Positions 8,358-17,628 are shown, counted from the stretch's first letter. The stretch is 64,000 nucleotides of DNA from SABI01 sp963677695 (GCA_963677695.2 CAXXUJ010000001.1:1178001-1242000); one strand, 5' to 3'. Notes: generated from the sequence alone by a model not told the origin. Made by a program: numbers and translations.

Positions 8358-9792
8358 TATCCTCGTAAAGATCTGCAGCAGAAGAGAGAAGGATTATAAG
8401 GAAAAGGGAAAGGAATTCGGATGCAGCATTCCTGCTGAAAGGATGCGACCTGTGGTCCCCTTCCTAGCCTCTCCCGGTGCGATCCTCGAAATCAAACGCT
8501 CGTCCCCCTCGAAGGGGATGATCAATGCAGATCTCGACCCTGTCAGCCGTGCAGCTTCCTACCGCGCTTCAGGGGCTAAGCAGATATCGATTCTCACTGA
8601 GAACAACTACTTCGGCGGATCCCTAGATGATCTGATCGCTGTCGGCGGGAGCATCGATGATGTAGCACTGCTTAGAAAGGATTTCATTCAGCATCCCGAG
8701 GAAATCGAGGTCTCTTACAGAGCGGGAGCGGATGCTGTCCTCCTTATCTGTGCCGTTCTCGATTCCGATACCCTTCAGGCCTGTGCCGATGAATGTTCTC
8801 GATTTGGTATCACACCGCTGATCGAAGTACGTGATATCGAGGATGTTCATAAACTGAACAACGTTGTCTGCGAAACAAAGATTGCAGGAATCAACAGCAG
8901 AAACCTGAGTACATTTCATATCGATCCTCTCAGACCCGCGAGGCTGTTCAGTGCCCTTCAATCCCCGGCGGTCTATGAATCGGGTATCCATCATCCCGGC
9001 ATGTGCACCTATGCTCGTTCCCTCGGTTTTCGCGGGGTCCTGATAGGTGAATCGGTCTCAAGAGATGAGGCAAAGGCACCTGCCTTCGTCAATGCCTGTG
9101 CAGAAGAGGGAGATACCCGGCAGGGTGATTTCTGGAAAAGGATAGCGACACTGAGAGTGCATCGTCCTCTCATCAAGATCTGCGGTCTCACGAACGCAGA
9201 GGATGCAGAAGCTGCAGTCACAGCGGGGGCAGACCTCCTCGGTGCCGTATTCGCCAAAAGTGAGAGAGAGGCTGATGAAGCATCAGCGAGAAAGATACGA
9301 GAGACGATCGATTCCTATCCATCAGAACACAGACCGCTGTTCATAGGAGTCGTCACAGAGACTGAAGGGGGAAGGTTTTCCCTTGCAGAAAAACTCTATG
9401 AAGAGGGTGTTCTTGATGCTCTTCAGTACCATGAGGTGAAGCGAAGCTCTTCCTCCTTCCCGCCGGGTTACCATGCTCTCAGGCTCAAAGATCAGAAATC
9501 GGTAGCGAATGTTCGTGAGATGATGAGACAGGGAGAACCCAGGGTTCTCGTTGACGGTTTCAAAAAGGGAATGGCCGGCGGGAGCGGAGTGCAGGTGGAG
9601 AGTGATCTCCTCGACGCTCTCGGTGAGGATCACCTCCTCTGGCTTGCAGGCGGATTATCGAAAGAAACGGTGGGAGCTCTACTGAAACGATACCAGGTGG
9701 AGCTGGCAGATGCCTCTTCCTCCCTGGAAGTTTTCCCCGGAAAGAAGGATCATGACAAAGTGAGAAAGTTCATACAGGAGTGCAGATCATGA
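8350..9792 (+). CDS. trpCF: Fused indole-3-glycerol-phosphate synthase / phosphoribosylanthranilate isomerase
   Basis: A 480-residue protein with two TIM barrels. The N-terminal TrpC domain shows EIKRSSPSKG (about residues 47-56), the IGINSRNLSTF-like segment and a late GVLIGES. From about residue 272 the TrpF domain begins with IKICGLTNAEDA and ends with VDGFKKGMAGGSG and LAGGLS. It catalyses the isomerisation and ring closure between TrpD and TrpA. The N-terminal enzyme order C then F is the common bacterial fusion. The start overlaps trpGD by 8 nt and the stop overlaps trpB by 4 nt. Confidence 0.95.
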   Translation: MDDILVKICSRREKDYKEKGKEFGCSIPAERMRPVVPFLASPGAILEIKRSSPSKGMINADLDPVSRAASYRASGAKQISILTENNYFGGSLDDLIAVGGSIDDVALLRKDFIQHPEEIEVSYRAGADAVLLICAVLDSDTLQACADECSRFGITPLIEVRDIEDVHKLNNVVCETKIAGINSRNLSTFHIDPLRPARLFSALQSPAVYESGIHHPGMCTYARSLGFRGVLIGESVSRDEAKAPAFVNACAEEGDTRQGDFWKRIATLRVHRPLIKICGLTNAEDAEAAVTAGADLLGAVFAKSEREADEASARKIRETIDSYPSEHRPLFIGVVTETEGGRFSLAEKLYEEGVLDALQYHEVKRSSSSFPPGYHALRLKDQKSVANVREMMRQGEPRVLVDGFKKGMAGGSGVQVESDLLDALGEDHLLWLAGGLSKETVGALLKRYQVELADASSSLEVFPGKKDHDKVRKFIQECRS

Positions 9793-11021
9793 ACAGGAAA
9801 GGATATTTTGACCGCTTCGGCGGACGATATGTTGCTGAGATTCTCTATCAGCCGCTTGAGGAGCTTGAAGCAGCTTTTGAAGCAGCGATGAAGGACCCCG
9901 AATTTCTCGGTGAGCTTGCCATGATGCAGGAGCAGTATGTGGGGCGTCCCACTCCCCTGATGAAGGCAAGGAATGTCTCCTCTTCCCTCGGGACCGATAT
10001 CTATATCAAACTTGAGGGGTACGCACACACAGGTGCACACAAGATCAACAACGCACTCGGTCAGGTGCTTTTAGCAAAGCGGATGGGAAAGAAGAGAGTG
10101 ATTGCAGAAACCGGTGCCGGTCAGCATGGAATTGCCACGGCCGCTGCGTGCGCCCACCTTCAAATGCCCTGTGTCGTTTATATGGGCAGTGTCGATGCAG
10201 ACCGCCAGCAGCCGAACGTTGCCGGTATGGAGATGTACGGAGCTCAGGTCGTGAGAGTTCAAAGCGGTTCGAAGACATTGAAGGATGCGGTCAATGAAGC
10301 GCTTCGTGACTGGGCAGGCTCCTTTGCCGATACCCATTACGTGCTCGGCTCCGCACTCGGTCCCGCCCCCTTCCCCGATATCGTGAGAACCTTCCAGTCT
10401 GTGATCGGAGAGGAGGCGAAGCAGCAGAGCGAAAAGCTCGGTTTCTCTCCCGATACCCTGATCGCCTGCGTCGGCGGAGGTTCGAATGCGATAGGATTCT
10501 TCTCTCCCTTCGTTTCTGATGCATCTGTGAAGATGATAGGTGTCGAAGCAGGAGGAAGAGGCCCCGAAAGGGGAGAGCATGCTGCAAGAATGAGTGGGAA
10601 AGGTGCTGAAGACGCCATCATTCAGGGATACAAGAGCCGTTTTCTCGTCGACGATGACGGTCAGGTGATGGAGACCCACTCGATCAGCGCCGGTCTTGAT
10701 TACCCCGGTATCGGACCCGAACTCGCATCGCTCGGAGAGCAGGGAAGGATAGCGTTCACCCGTGCAACCGATGACGAGGCAATTGAAGCGCTGAAATTCT
10801 TTGCCGAGAAGGAAGGGGTGATGTTCGCCCTTGAGAGCGCTCACGCCGCCGCTGCAGCCATCCGTCTCGCGAAAGAGGGAAGACTGAAAGGCTCTACCAT
10901 CATTAATATGTCAGGAAGAGGAGAGAAGGATCTGTTCATCACCTCTCCTATCCTGAGAAAAGAGAAGTGGAGGAGTTTTCTCCTTGCCGAACTGAAGAGA
11001 CTGGAGGATACAGATGAGTAA
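9789..11021 (+). CDS. trpB: Tryptophan synthase beta chain
   Basis: Condenses indole with L-serine to tryptophan using PLP. The PLP lysine is in HTGAHKINN (Lys85), and the phosphate-binding loop is CVGGGSNAIG. The ATG at 9789 is preferred to the GTG at 9780 because AGGAG (9776-9780) lies 8 bases upstream; this gives 410 residues, the usual length, and an ATGA overlap with trpCF. This is the TrpB1 type that forms a complex with TrpA, whose gene overlaps by 8 nt downstream. Confidence 0.96.
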   Translation: MNRKGYFDRFGGRYVAEILYQPLEELEAAFEAAMKDPEFLGELAMMQEQYVGRPTPLMKARNVSSSLGTDIYIKLEGYAHTGAHKINNALGQVLLAKRMGKKRVIAETGAGQHGIATAAACAHLQMPCVVYMGSVDADRQQPNVAGMEMYGAQVVRVQSGSKTLKDAVNEALRDWAGSFADTHYVLGSALGPAPFPDIVRTFQSVIGEEAKQQSEKLGFSPDTLIACVGGGSNAIGFFSPFVSDASVKMIGVEAGGRGPERGEHAARMSGKGAEDAIIQGYKSRFLVDDDGQVMETHSISAGLDYPGIGPELASLGEQGRIAFTRATDDEAIEALKFFAEKEGVMFALESAHAAAAAIRLAKEGRLKGSTIINMSGRGEKDLFITSPILRKEKWRSFLLAELKRLEDTDE

Positions 11022-11766
11022 GGTGAGAATCATGAGCCACCTCATAGCGGGGTATCCGAGTGATGAGGGAATGATGGCAGCTGCAAAGGGACTTGTTGAG
11101 GGAGGTGCGACCTACCTTGAGATCCAGCTTCCCTTCTCCGACCCGTCAGCTGACGGACCTGCAATCCAGAAGGCCTGTTCAGACGTTCTGGAAAGAGGGT
11201 ATAGGGTAGCACAGGGGATGGAAGCAATCAAAAACCTGAAAACCCTCTATCCTCAGATCCCCATCTTCATCATGACCTATGCGAACCTCGCATACCGTAA
11301 CGGCATTGCCGCTTTCGTCAGAGATGCGAAGAACGCCGGAGCTGAAGGACTGATCATTCCAGACCTCCCCTTTGATGCCGATGAAGAGCTTAATACGATA
11401 TGTGAGACCGAAGGGTTGTCCTCTGTGATAGTAGCCGCTCCCTCTATGAGCGAATCCCGTAAGGAAGAGATGAAAGCACAGAAGCGACCCTACATCTATG
11501 CAGCCCTGAGAGAAGGGATCACGGGACAGGAGACTCATATCGATGACTCCATCCTCTCCTTCCTCGATTCGATTCGTGGAGATTCAAACATCTTCGGCGG
11601 GTTCGGAATAAGCAATGGTCAGCAGGCGGCTCTCTTAGCCCCTCATGTCGATGCGGTCGTTGTCGGTTCGGCCTTCGTTCGCCTGATAGCCGCCTCTGCG
11701 GAAGAGGGGCCGACAGCGATAGAAGAGTCGGTGAAGCACCTGATGCAGGAACTTTCAGGAAAATAG
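11014..11766 (+). CDS. trpA: Tryptophan synthase alpha chain
   Basis: Cleaves indole-3-glycerol phosphate to indole and glyceraldehyde-3-phosphate and channels indole to TrpB. The catalytic glutamate lies in LEIQLPFSDPSADGP (Glu36) and the loop aspartate region in LIIPDLPFDADEEL. At 250 residues it is slightly shorter than the E. coli enzyme (268). It is the last gene of the trp operon and converges with tonB with only about 10 bp between stops; no clear terminator with a T-run is visible in that gap. Confidence 0.95.
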   Translation: MSKVRIMSHLIAGYPSDEGMMAAAKGLVEGGATYLEIQLPFSDPSADGPAIQKACSDVLERGYRVAQGMEAIKNLKTLYPQIPIFIMTYANLAYRNGIAAFVRDAKNAGAEGLIIPDLPFDADEELNTICETEGLSSVIVAAPSMSESRKEEMKAQKRPYIYAALREGITGQETHIDDSILSFLDSIRGDSNIFGGFGISNGQQAALLAPHVDAVVVGSAFVRLIAASAEEGPTAIEESVKHLMQELSGK

Positions 11767-11776
11767 GTGTTCCCCC

Positions 11777-12523
11777 TCAGGAGAGGGAGAATCTGACCGG
11801 ATAAAGGAATGTCACTTTGACGTTTTCCCCTTCGAAGGAAGCCGGAGTCCCTTTGAGGTTGAGAAATGCGTTTCTGGCAGCTTCCCCGAAACCGTATCCC
11901 GGATCCTCCTCGATACGTATCTCATCGATATCGCCATTCTCGGAGACAAAGAGTCTGAGGATCACGAGACCTTCCTTCCCCTGACGTTTGGCGAGGGGAG
12001 GGTAGATGATATGCGAAACAAGCTGAGAGCGATCGAACACCGGAGGGATGGTGATATCTTCCAATGCATAATAGGTCGGAAACATCTGCTCCTGTTCCTC
12101 CTCGGCGATGGTCTCGGGAGAGATGTGACCTGTTTCCTTTTCCTGAACCGCGGCTGACAGCTTCTGCTCAAGGCTCGGCATATTTTTCATGACCTCATCT
12201 GACATCGAGGAGAAGCTATCCCCACTTGTGTGAGAAAGTTCCTCTGTGTCAGATGATTGATCTCCCTTTTCCTGTGTAGACGAGGAATTCTCCTCCATGT
12301 GAAGCGGTTCAAGCTCCTTTTCAGGCTGAAGGTTCTCCTCCTGTTCGCCTTGTGAAGCTTTAAATGTGTTCTCTTCTGCCATCGATGTTCTCGGGGTCAG
12401 CTTCAGGGATGCCGAAGTGTACCTTGCTGATAGCGGTGGATCTTGTACAGAGAGCGGAATGAACAGGAGGACGATCATTGCAAGAATGACAGCTGTCGCG
12501 GTAAAAAAGGGAAGGTATTTCAT
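11777..12523 (-). CDS. tonB: TonB energy-transducing protein
   Basis: A 248-residue protein with one N-terminal membrane helix (FFTATAVILAMIVLLFIPL), a long periplasmic linker and a typical C-terminal TonB domain (YPPLAKRQGKEGLVILRLFVSENGDI, ending YPVRF). TonB couples the proton motive force to outer-membrane receptors. The linker (about residues 50-160) is rich in Glu, Ser and Gln rather than proline and lysine, which is unusual. It is the last gene of the btuB-exbB-exbD-exbD-tonB operon, overlapping exbD by 4 nt, and so sits behind the interrupted receptor gene. Confidence 0.88.
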   Translation of the reverse strand: MKYLPFFTATAVILAMIVLLFIPLSVQDPPLSARYTSASLKLTPRTSMAEENTFKASQGEQEENLQPEKELEPLHMEENSSSTQEKGDQSSDTEELSHTSGDSFSSMSDEVMKNMPSLEQKLSAAVQEKETGHISPETIAEEEQEQMFPTYYALEDITIPPVFDRSQLVSHIIYPPLAKRQGKEGLVILRLFVSENGDIDEIRIEEDPGYGFGEAARNAFLNLKGTPASFEGENVKVTFLYPVRFSLS

Positions 12524-12870
12524 TGTTCCTCCTCCACAACACAGTGAAGAGTGGTCACCTCTTGTTCTCGAAGGTATTCAATCAGCGGATACATCGCTGA
12601 AAATCGAGTTCCCCTGTCAGCCATAAGAGAATATGCGTTCTCAGAAGGAATATCTTCGAGTGAGATCTTTTTTCCCTGCAGATACAGTTCTCCCTCCCGA
12701 CTCATGAGAAGAAGGGGAAGCTCTTCCCATCCCTGTTCGGTTTCTGTGGTGAGGGCTGGGTCTACATCGACCGGCAGCTGTCTTGTGGTTATCGAAAGGA
12801 TCAGGAAGAAGAGAAGGAGGAGGAAGGCGATATCAGTAAGTGCTGAGGGAGGCAGGTGTCTTCTTCTCAT
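12520..12870 (-). CDS. exbD: ExbD/TolR-family protein (second copy)
   Basis: A 116-residue protein with a single N-terminal membrane helix that carries the conserved proton-path aspartate in LTDIAFLLLLFFLILS, then a periplasmic domain ending in EQEVTTLHCVVEE. ExbD works with ExbB to energise TonB. It overlaps the preceding exbD paralogue and tonB by 4 nt each. Sequence similarity to its neighbour is low outside the membrane helix, so this is an old duplication or a heteromeric pair rather than a fresh copy. Confidence 0.87.
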   Translation of the reverse strand: MRRRHLPPSALTDIAFLLLLFFLILSITTRQLPVDVDPALTTETEQGWEELPLLLMSREGELYLQGKKISLEDIPSENAYSLMADRGTRFSAMYPLIEYLREQEVTTLHCVVEEEQ

Positions 12871-13220
12871 GGTGCTACCTCAAGAGAAAGAGAAGCTGGG
12901 GATGATCTTTCGATGAGAGAGAGCGTATCAACCACATACTGCCATACGGTATCTTTTTCAACAAATAACCGTATGTCGGTCGAAGAGGATATCAGCTGAT
13001 GAAGCTGCTCTTCCGTTATGCTTTTGTTGAATGCTGAGAGGCTTCCGTCAATCAGGAGAGTGATGGTGAGCTGTTCTGTTTCCCTGACATTCTCTGAATT
13101 GTCAGGAAGTATCGTAAGGGGAAGAGAACGGGAAACGGAAACCCCGGCAAGGAGTATGAAGAATATAATGAGAAGGAAGGCGATATCTCCCGGCTGACCT
13201 AGGTCTCTGCTTTTTCGCAT
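12867..13220 (-). CDS. exbD: ExbD/TolR-family protein (first copy)
   Basis: A 117-residue ExbD-type protein. The N-terminus (RKSRDLGQPGDIAFLLIIFFILLAGV) contains the conserved membrane aspartate, followed by a periplasmic alpha/beta domain. It overlaps exbB by 22 nt and the second exbD by 4 nt. Two exbD genes behind one exbB occur in some TonB systems of other phyla and may form a mixed ExbD pair. Its role is assumed to be B12 uptake from the receptor and riboswitch upstream. Confidence 0.88.
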   Translation of the reverse strand: MRKSRDLGQPGDIAFLLIIFFILLAGVSVSRSLPLTILPDNSENVRETEQLTITLLIDGSLSAFNKSITEEQLHQLISSSTDIRLFVEKDTVWQYVVDTLSLIERSSPASLSLEVAP

Positions 13221-13612
13221 AATGTTTCTAGAGCCAGATCCAGAAAGAAGCTGAAGATGGTTGCTAAAATCGAGATGATCAGGCCGAAGGCTGTGGTGAA
13301 CAGCGCCTCATACAGCCCTGAAGCCACTGTCTGCAGCTGAACCGAGGCAGCTTCGGAAACGGACTTGAACGCATGGATCATTCCCGTCACCGTTCCAAGA
13401 AACCCCGTGACAGGTGCTATCATTGCAATGAGGTCGAGTATCGCCAGGGGGCGTTCCATCTGTGTTTTCTTCATGTCCCCTTTTCTCGCCGCGATGATGA
13501 TCGCGACCACCCGCTCGACGCTGATGGCGACAGTCGCAACGAGAAGGAGGTAGAGGGGCCACATCAGTGCCCCTCCTTCGTTTATCACATGTAAAAGAGT
13601 GGAAGGTTCCAT
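13199..13612 (-). CDS. exbB: ExbB/TolQ/MotA-family proton channel protein
   Basis: A 137-residue protein with three membrane helices: residues about 14-37, the conserved IAMIAPVTGFLGTVTGMIHAF region, and LYEALFTTAFGLIISILATIFSFFL. The PVTGFLGTVTGM block is the ExbB/TolQ signature. It is short for the family (often above 200), having a compact cytoplasmic loop. The start codon lies 2 nt past the btuB stop, so translation is probably coupled to the receptor gene that is now broken. Confidence 0.88.
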   Translation of the reverse strand: MEPSTLLHVINEGGALMWPLYLLLVATVAISVERVVAIIIAARKGDMKKTQMERPLAILDLIAMIAPVTGFLGTVTGMIHAFKSVSEAASVQLQTVASGLYEALFTTAFGLIISILATIFSFFLDLALETLCEKAET

Positions 13613-15080
13613 ACTTAGAATCTTGCAGTCCCGCCGAGTCTTACTTTCATGCCCGGCATAGGATATCCTCCGGACGCAAGTTCGTAGGATGCATTCAGCA
13701 GGTTGTCCACAGCAGCGTAAGCCGAGAGCTTCTCACTGAAGCGGTAGGTCGAACTCAGGTTGATGAGAATCACATCATCAAGAGAAGTGCTTGCACCAAG
13801 ATATTCTCCGCTCAGGGCGATGTCATACTTTTCCTTGTTGAAGAAGAGGGAAGCCTTTGCTACATGCTTTCTCACCGTTGATACTTCAACGTTATCCGAG
13901 ATGGTCTGACCGGAAGAGAGGTCATAACTCTTGTTGTACTGATAGGAGACCTGTGCAGAAAGCTGCGGTGAAAAGGTAAGGGAGAAACTCTGTTCCGTTC
14001 CTGCATAGAGGGAGTGTGCGATATTCCCGGGAAGCCAGGTGGTTGAATCGTAGGTGATGGCGTTATAGATATCACGTGCGAAGAGAGCTCCTTCATACGA
14101 GAGTATGCCGATCTCAGTAGAGAATCCCATATCCGCGTTCCATCCCTTCTCCGTTTCAAGATCTTCATTTCCCATGAAAGGCCAGTAGAGTTCAGAGAAC
14201 GTCGGAGTGTTTTCCGCGTAGCTTACGGTCATTCTGATCTCTGTTGTGTCTGAGGGAGCATAGACTGCACCGAGGGATGCATTGGGCGAGAGGGTAACAA
14301 GATCGCTGAGGTAGGAAAGGTTTACACTGGGATAGACACTGAACCTGCCGTCTGATGAGTAGAAACCCCCATGAGCATAGGCAGAGAGGGTGCTTCTGGT
14401 GTTTTTCCCGACGTCGGTACTCTCCACATGATCGACGGAGTAGAGGATGCCGCTGGTAAGGGTGATCAGCTCGCTGATATTCCAGTCACCGTCGATCTGA
14501 ACCAGCCCTTTATGCTTGTTGTGCGTGCTGTCCTGGTAATCATCATCGTGGAAGAAGGTCCTTCCGTACACGTAGTCGATCTCTGCCCTCACTTCATTCA
14601 GTTTCTCGGTCGGACTCTTCATGATCAGAGAGTTATGGGTCTGTGCAAGGGTGTTTTCCTGTGCGTCCTTCGGTGTGAGACCCCATCCCAATCCCCCCGG
14701 TACACCGAGGTCCTGATACGATACCAAGTTCTTAGACTGAATGGAGAGTTCATCGGAGAGAGCTGTATCCAGATTGAGACCGGCATACCCCTCGTACATC
14801 TGAGCATTGTCTCTCACCGCATTCCCGTCATCATAGGTGTACTCGTTTCGTGCCGCCTGCCCCCCTGCTGTCGCAACGATATGGTCAGTGGTGTAGGACA
14901 TGGTGATCTTCTGACTGTCCAGGAGCGACATTGCACTATCAGATGAGAGCGAGGGTATGAAGGAGCCGTTTTCTAAGGTGATGGAGAAGGGGGTGTCTGA
15001 ATTTTCTCCCTTCTTCGTTATGATATTCACCATACCTCCGATAGCGTTCGTTCTTCCAAGATTACCCGGTCCGCTCTTGA

Positions 15081-16959
15081 CCTAAATTTCGATAATCTTC
15101 TCACTACAACCTAAAATTTCACATCTCAGAAAGTATAAATTCTTCTTATAAAAACAGTTGAACATCTTGCGCTATTCAAAATGTAGTGATAATATAATAA
15201 CTACAGAGGTGCAAGATGGCAATAATTAGGCAGAAAAACAAGCAATCCGGTATCGAATATGTCTTCCTTTCAGTCAGCAGACGGGTTCCAGACAAGAAAT
15301 GGCCTGTTTCAGACCGTACTTCCCTCGGTCATTTCGACCTCGACGGCGATTTCATCCCTAGTGCCAGCTTCCTGGCTCTCGATGAAAAGCAGCAGCTTGC
15401 CACCGGATTGGTCGATGAACCATTTGTCCGAAGGAGTGCTGACAAGGCAGTACTTATGAGGAAACGATGCGGGTTCGATCTTCTGTTTTCACACGTTGCA
15501 CATCAAACCAAAATAGATAAGATCCTTCGGGCGATCTTCCCGACAGACTGGAAAGCGTTATTGTCCGTAGTGTATTTCAATCTTGCAGAACCTGATCTGC
15601 CTATGTTTCGATTCAGCAGGTTCGATAGAAATAATCTTCATCCGTACGGGCAGAATGTTCACAAGGATATGATTACTGCTCTCCTTCGTCTGGTAGACGA
15701 GGAATCCCGTTCTCTTACATTCGCACGTCTTCGTGAAGCGAACAGTTCAAAAAATGCTACCCTGCTTGCATTGGACAGCACCTCTATTGCAGCCTTGGGA
15801 GAACTTCTCTATCGGGCAAGTCGTGGCTTCAGTAAAGAGGGTATACGGGACGAGGATCAGATTGAGATGCTGACTGTGTATGATCTGAACAGCAGGATTC
15901 CGATCTATTACCGTACTCTGGAAGGAAAGATTGCTGATGTTTCCACACTAGAGAATACTGCAAAAGATCTCAGCAGGGACGGTATAGATCCGAAGAAGTC
16001 TGTATTTGTCCTCGATCGTGGTTTCTACAGTGATGAGAATGTTCGCAAGATGCTCAAAGCTCGCTACAAGTTTGTCTGTGCGATCGATATCAAGAAGAAT
16101 ACGTTTGTAAGCGATGCTGTTTTAGCTACCGGATTGTCTGTTCAGTGTGCTGACAACTTCATTGAGGACAGGAACCTGTACTGTACCCGTCTTGCCCATA
16201 GGATCGAGATTCCCCGTCGGGGGCGGGGAGAGAACAGCAAAGATCTTGCTCTGGATGTCTGTTACAATCCACTCAGGGCTGAAAGAGAACAGAAGTTGCT
16301 CTCTAAGAAGCTTAAAAAGATGCGTGCTGTTCTGGAATCTGGCAAGGCAAAGCTTGAACCAAAGAGTGAATACAGCCGATTCTTCGAAGCAGTGAAGAAA
16401 AAAATATATGGCAAAGGAACCGTTACCACCTATGAGGTGAAACCCGAGCAGGAACAGATGGAACGATCTCTGTGTGGTTTCTTTGCCTATCTGTCAGATG
16501 GTTCTCTCACAAAAGAAGAAGTTGTTGATGCATATGCTGAGAGAATGATGATTGAGTGTTCCTTCAAGAATTTCAAGGAACGATACAGTCGACCTCTTCA
16601 CAGTGATGATCAAGGAGTTGACGGTGAGATTTATGTCACCTTCCTGACCGTAGTGTTGGAAAGCTGGATTCGGGAACGAATGAAGCAGCAGGAGCTTAAT
16701 AAAAAGTACACGATGCGATCCATGTTTGATGAGATTGAAGGGATCGAATGCTCGTTCCCCTCTGACAAACCGAAGAGCAGAGTCTACTCTGAGATCACGA
16801 ACAAGGCTGGTATGATTCTCTACCAGATGGGAGTGAAGATGCCTGAAGAGACCTGGCCCATCAAAGTTCAGCAGGCAGTTGCAAGGGACCGGAAGCTGGC
16901 GGCAAAGTCAGCTGGCTGACCGGCAGATTCCTGTAGTGCGAAAATTATAGAAATATAGG
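15081..16959 (+). mobile_element. IS1634-like insertion sequence, complete, 1,879 bp
   Basis: The element is bounded by 28-bp terminal inverted repeats, 15081-15108 (starting CCTAAATTTCGATAAT) and 16932-16959 (complement starting CCTATATTTCTATAAT), which agree in 24 of 28 positions; both end in CACTACA. It carries one intact transposase gene on the plus strand, opposite to the btuB operon, and is flanked by a perfect 6-bp duplication. Intact ends, gene and duplication indicate a recent insertion that could still move. Confidence 0.92.
15216..16919 (+). CDS. IS1634-family (IS4-like) DDE transposase
   Basis: A 567-residue intact transposase. The catalytic acids can be placed at LLALDSTSIAALGE (first Asp, near residue 186), VFVLDRGFYSDEN (second Asp, the DRGF motif of IS4-type enzymes, near residue 266) and YAERMMIECSFKNFKERY (Glu of the Y-(2)-R-(3)-E-(6)-K type motif, near residue 447). 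The start ATG at 15216 follows AGAGGTGCAAG. The N-terminal part (SVSRRVPDKKWPVSDRTSLG) is typical of the IS1634 group. It fills nearly the whole element and is the only gene in it. Confidence 0.92.
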   Translation: MAIIRQKNKQSGIEYVFLSVSRRVPDKKWPVSDRTSLGHFDLDGDFIPSASFLALDEKQQLATGLVDEPFVRRSADKAVLMRKRCGFDLLFSHVAHQTKIDKILRAIFPTDWKALLSVVYFNLAEPDLPMFRFSRFDRNNLHPYGQNVHKDMITALLRLVDEESRSLTFARLREANSSKNATLLALDSTSIAALGELLYRASRGFSKEGIRDEDQIEMLTVYDLNSRIPIYYRTLEGKIADVSTLENTAKDLSRDGIDPKKSVFVLDRGFYSDENVRKMLKARYKFVCAIDIKKNTFVSDAVLATGLSVQCADNFIEDRNLYCTRLAHRIEIPRRGRGENSKDLALDVCYNPLRAEREQKLLSKKLKKMRAVLESGKAKLEPKSEYSRFFEAVKKKIYGKGTVTTYEVKPEQEQMERSLCGFFAYLSDGSLTKEEVVDAYAERMMIECSFKNFKERYSRPLHSDDQGVDGEIYVTFLTVVLESWIRERMKQQELNKKYTMRSMFDEIEGIECSFPSDKPKSRVYSEITNKAGMILYQMGVKMPEETWPIKVQQAVARDRKLAAKSAG

Positions 16960-17418
16960 TCTTGATGATCTCGATATGATCGATCATATCGATAGGGATG
17001 GCAGAGAGATCGAAGGAGCCGTCATGGGCCGAAGAGAGAAGTACGCCATCAAGGTAGACGAGGTTCTTTGAAGAAGTAGCACCTCTGATCACTACATTCT
17101 GCATGGCACCGAGGGCTCCTACGGAGTTGAAAGAGGCTCCGATTGCTTTCCCCACCAGTTCCGCCGTGCTTTGTGCATGATACGATTCTATCTGTTCCGA
17201 TGTGATGACTGAAACAGATGAGGAGCTGTTCGTCTGTGCCTCTGAAATGTCTGTTTCGGCGATGACTAGCTCTACTGCTGTGCCGAGGTCGGTGATGTCT
17301 CCTGCTGCGATGGTTGATACAAAGAGCAGCAGGGCCAGGGAGAAGATTCCGCGCTTCTTCATGAAGGGCCTCCAGGAAATGATGTCCGGAAATAATACTT
17401 CATGGAGTGCGGGTACAT

Positions 17419-17441
17419 AGGTTCAAAAGGACTCTGAACCT
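17419..17441 (-). other. Hairpin in the btuB leader
   Basis: AGGTTCA (17419-17425) and TGAACCT (17435-17441) form a 7-bp stem between the riboswitch aptamer and the btuB start. No T-run follows on the minus strand, so it looks less like an intrinsic terminator than a part of the expression platform acting on translation. The btuB ribosome site (TGGAGG) lies about 50 bases further on. Confidence 0.5.
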
Positions 17442-17477
17442 TAGTGTGCTGTGCTCTTTTTCCACGAAGAATTATAC

Positions 17478-17616
17478 TCTGGAAACGTCTCCTGGCTTAC
17501 GAATCAGCTTACTGACAGGCCTTCTCATCTTCTTCAGACAATGGCTATGACTGTGTTCATCTTCGATTACAGTGGCGGGACCGCCGGGGAATCACACCCC
17601 GTTCCGTTTTTCCAGA
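17478..17616 (-). ncRNA. Cobalamin (adenosylcobalamin-class) riboswitch
   Basis: Read on the minus strand, the region has the two conserved blocks of this riboswitch: CGGTCCCGCCACTGTAAT (about 17567-17586) and the B12 box GTAAGCCAGGAGACGT (17485-17500). The closing P1 stem pairs TCTGGAAA (17616-17609) with TTTCCAGA (17485-17478). It stands between a good promoter and the btuB start. By family knowledge, cobalamin binding lowers expression of the uptake genes downstream. Confidence 0.9.
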
Positions 17617-17628
17617 TCCAGCGGAATC

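Larger units (their letters stand above)
15075..16965 (+). repeat. 6-bp target-site duplication flanking the IS
   Basis: TCTTGA occurs at 15075-15080 and again at 16960-16965, directly outside the two IS ends. Six base pairs fits the 5-6 bp duplications known for the IS1634 family. The coordinates given span both copies. Confidence 0.9.
13615..17362 (-). pseudogene. btuB: BtuB-like TonB-dependent receptor split by an insertion sequence
   Basis: The N-terminal part (17362 down to 16960) has a signal peptide (GIFSLALLLFVSTIAA), a TonB-box-like stretch and the plug domain with VVIRGATSSKNLVYLDGVLLSS and IPIDMIDHIEIIK. The C-terminal part (15080 down to 13615) resumes at SGPGNLGRTNAIGGMVNIIT and continues through the beta-barrel to the terminal ARF. 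Removing the element at 15081-16959 and one 6-bp duplicate restores an unbroken frame reading IEIIKSGPGNLGRTN, about 620 residues, a normal BtuB size. The gene follows a cobalamin riboswitch, which identifies vitamin B12 or another corrinoid as the ligand. As it stands the receptor cannot be made whole. Confidence 0.92.

Noticed and set aside
10071..10844. 257-codon minus-strand frame opposite trpB
   Set aside because: trpB is intact and unmistakable in the other direction.
15109..15215. Second gene or passenger sequence in the IS between left end and transposase
   Set aside because: Only about 107 bp, without an open frame; it probably holds the transposase promoter.
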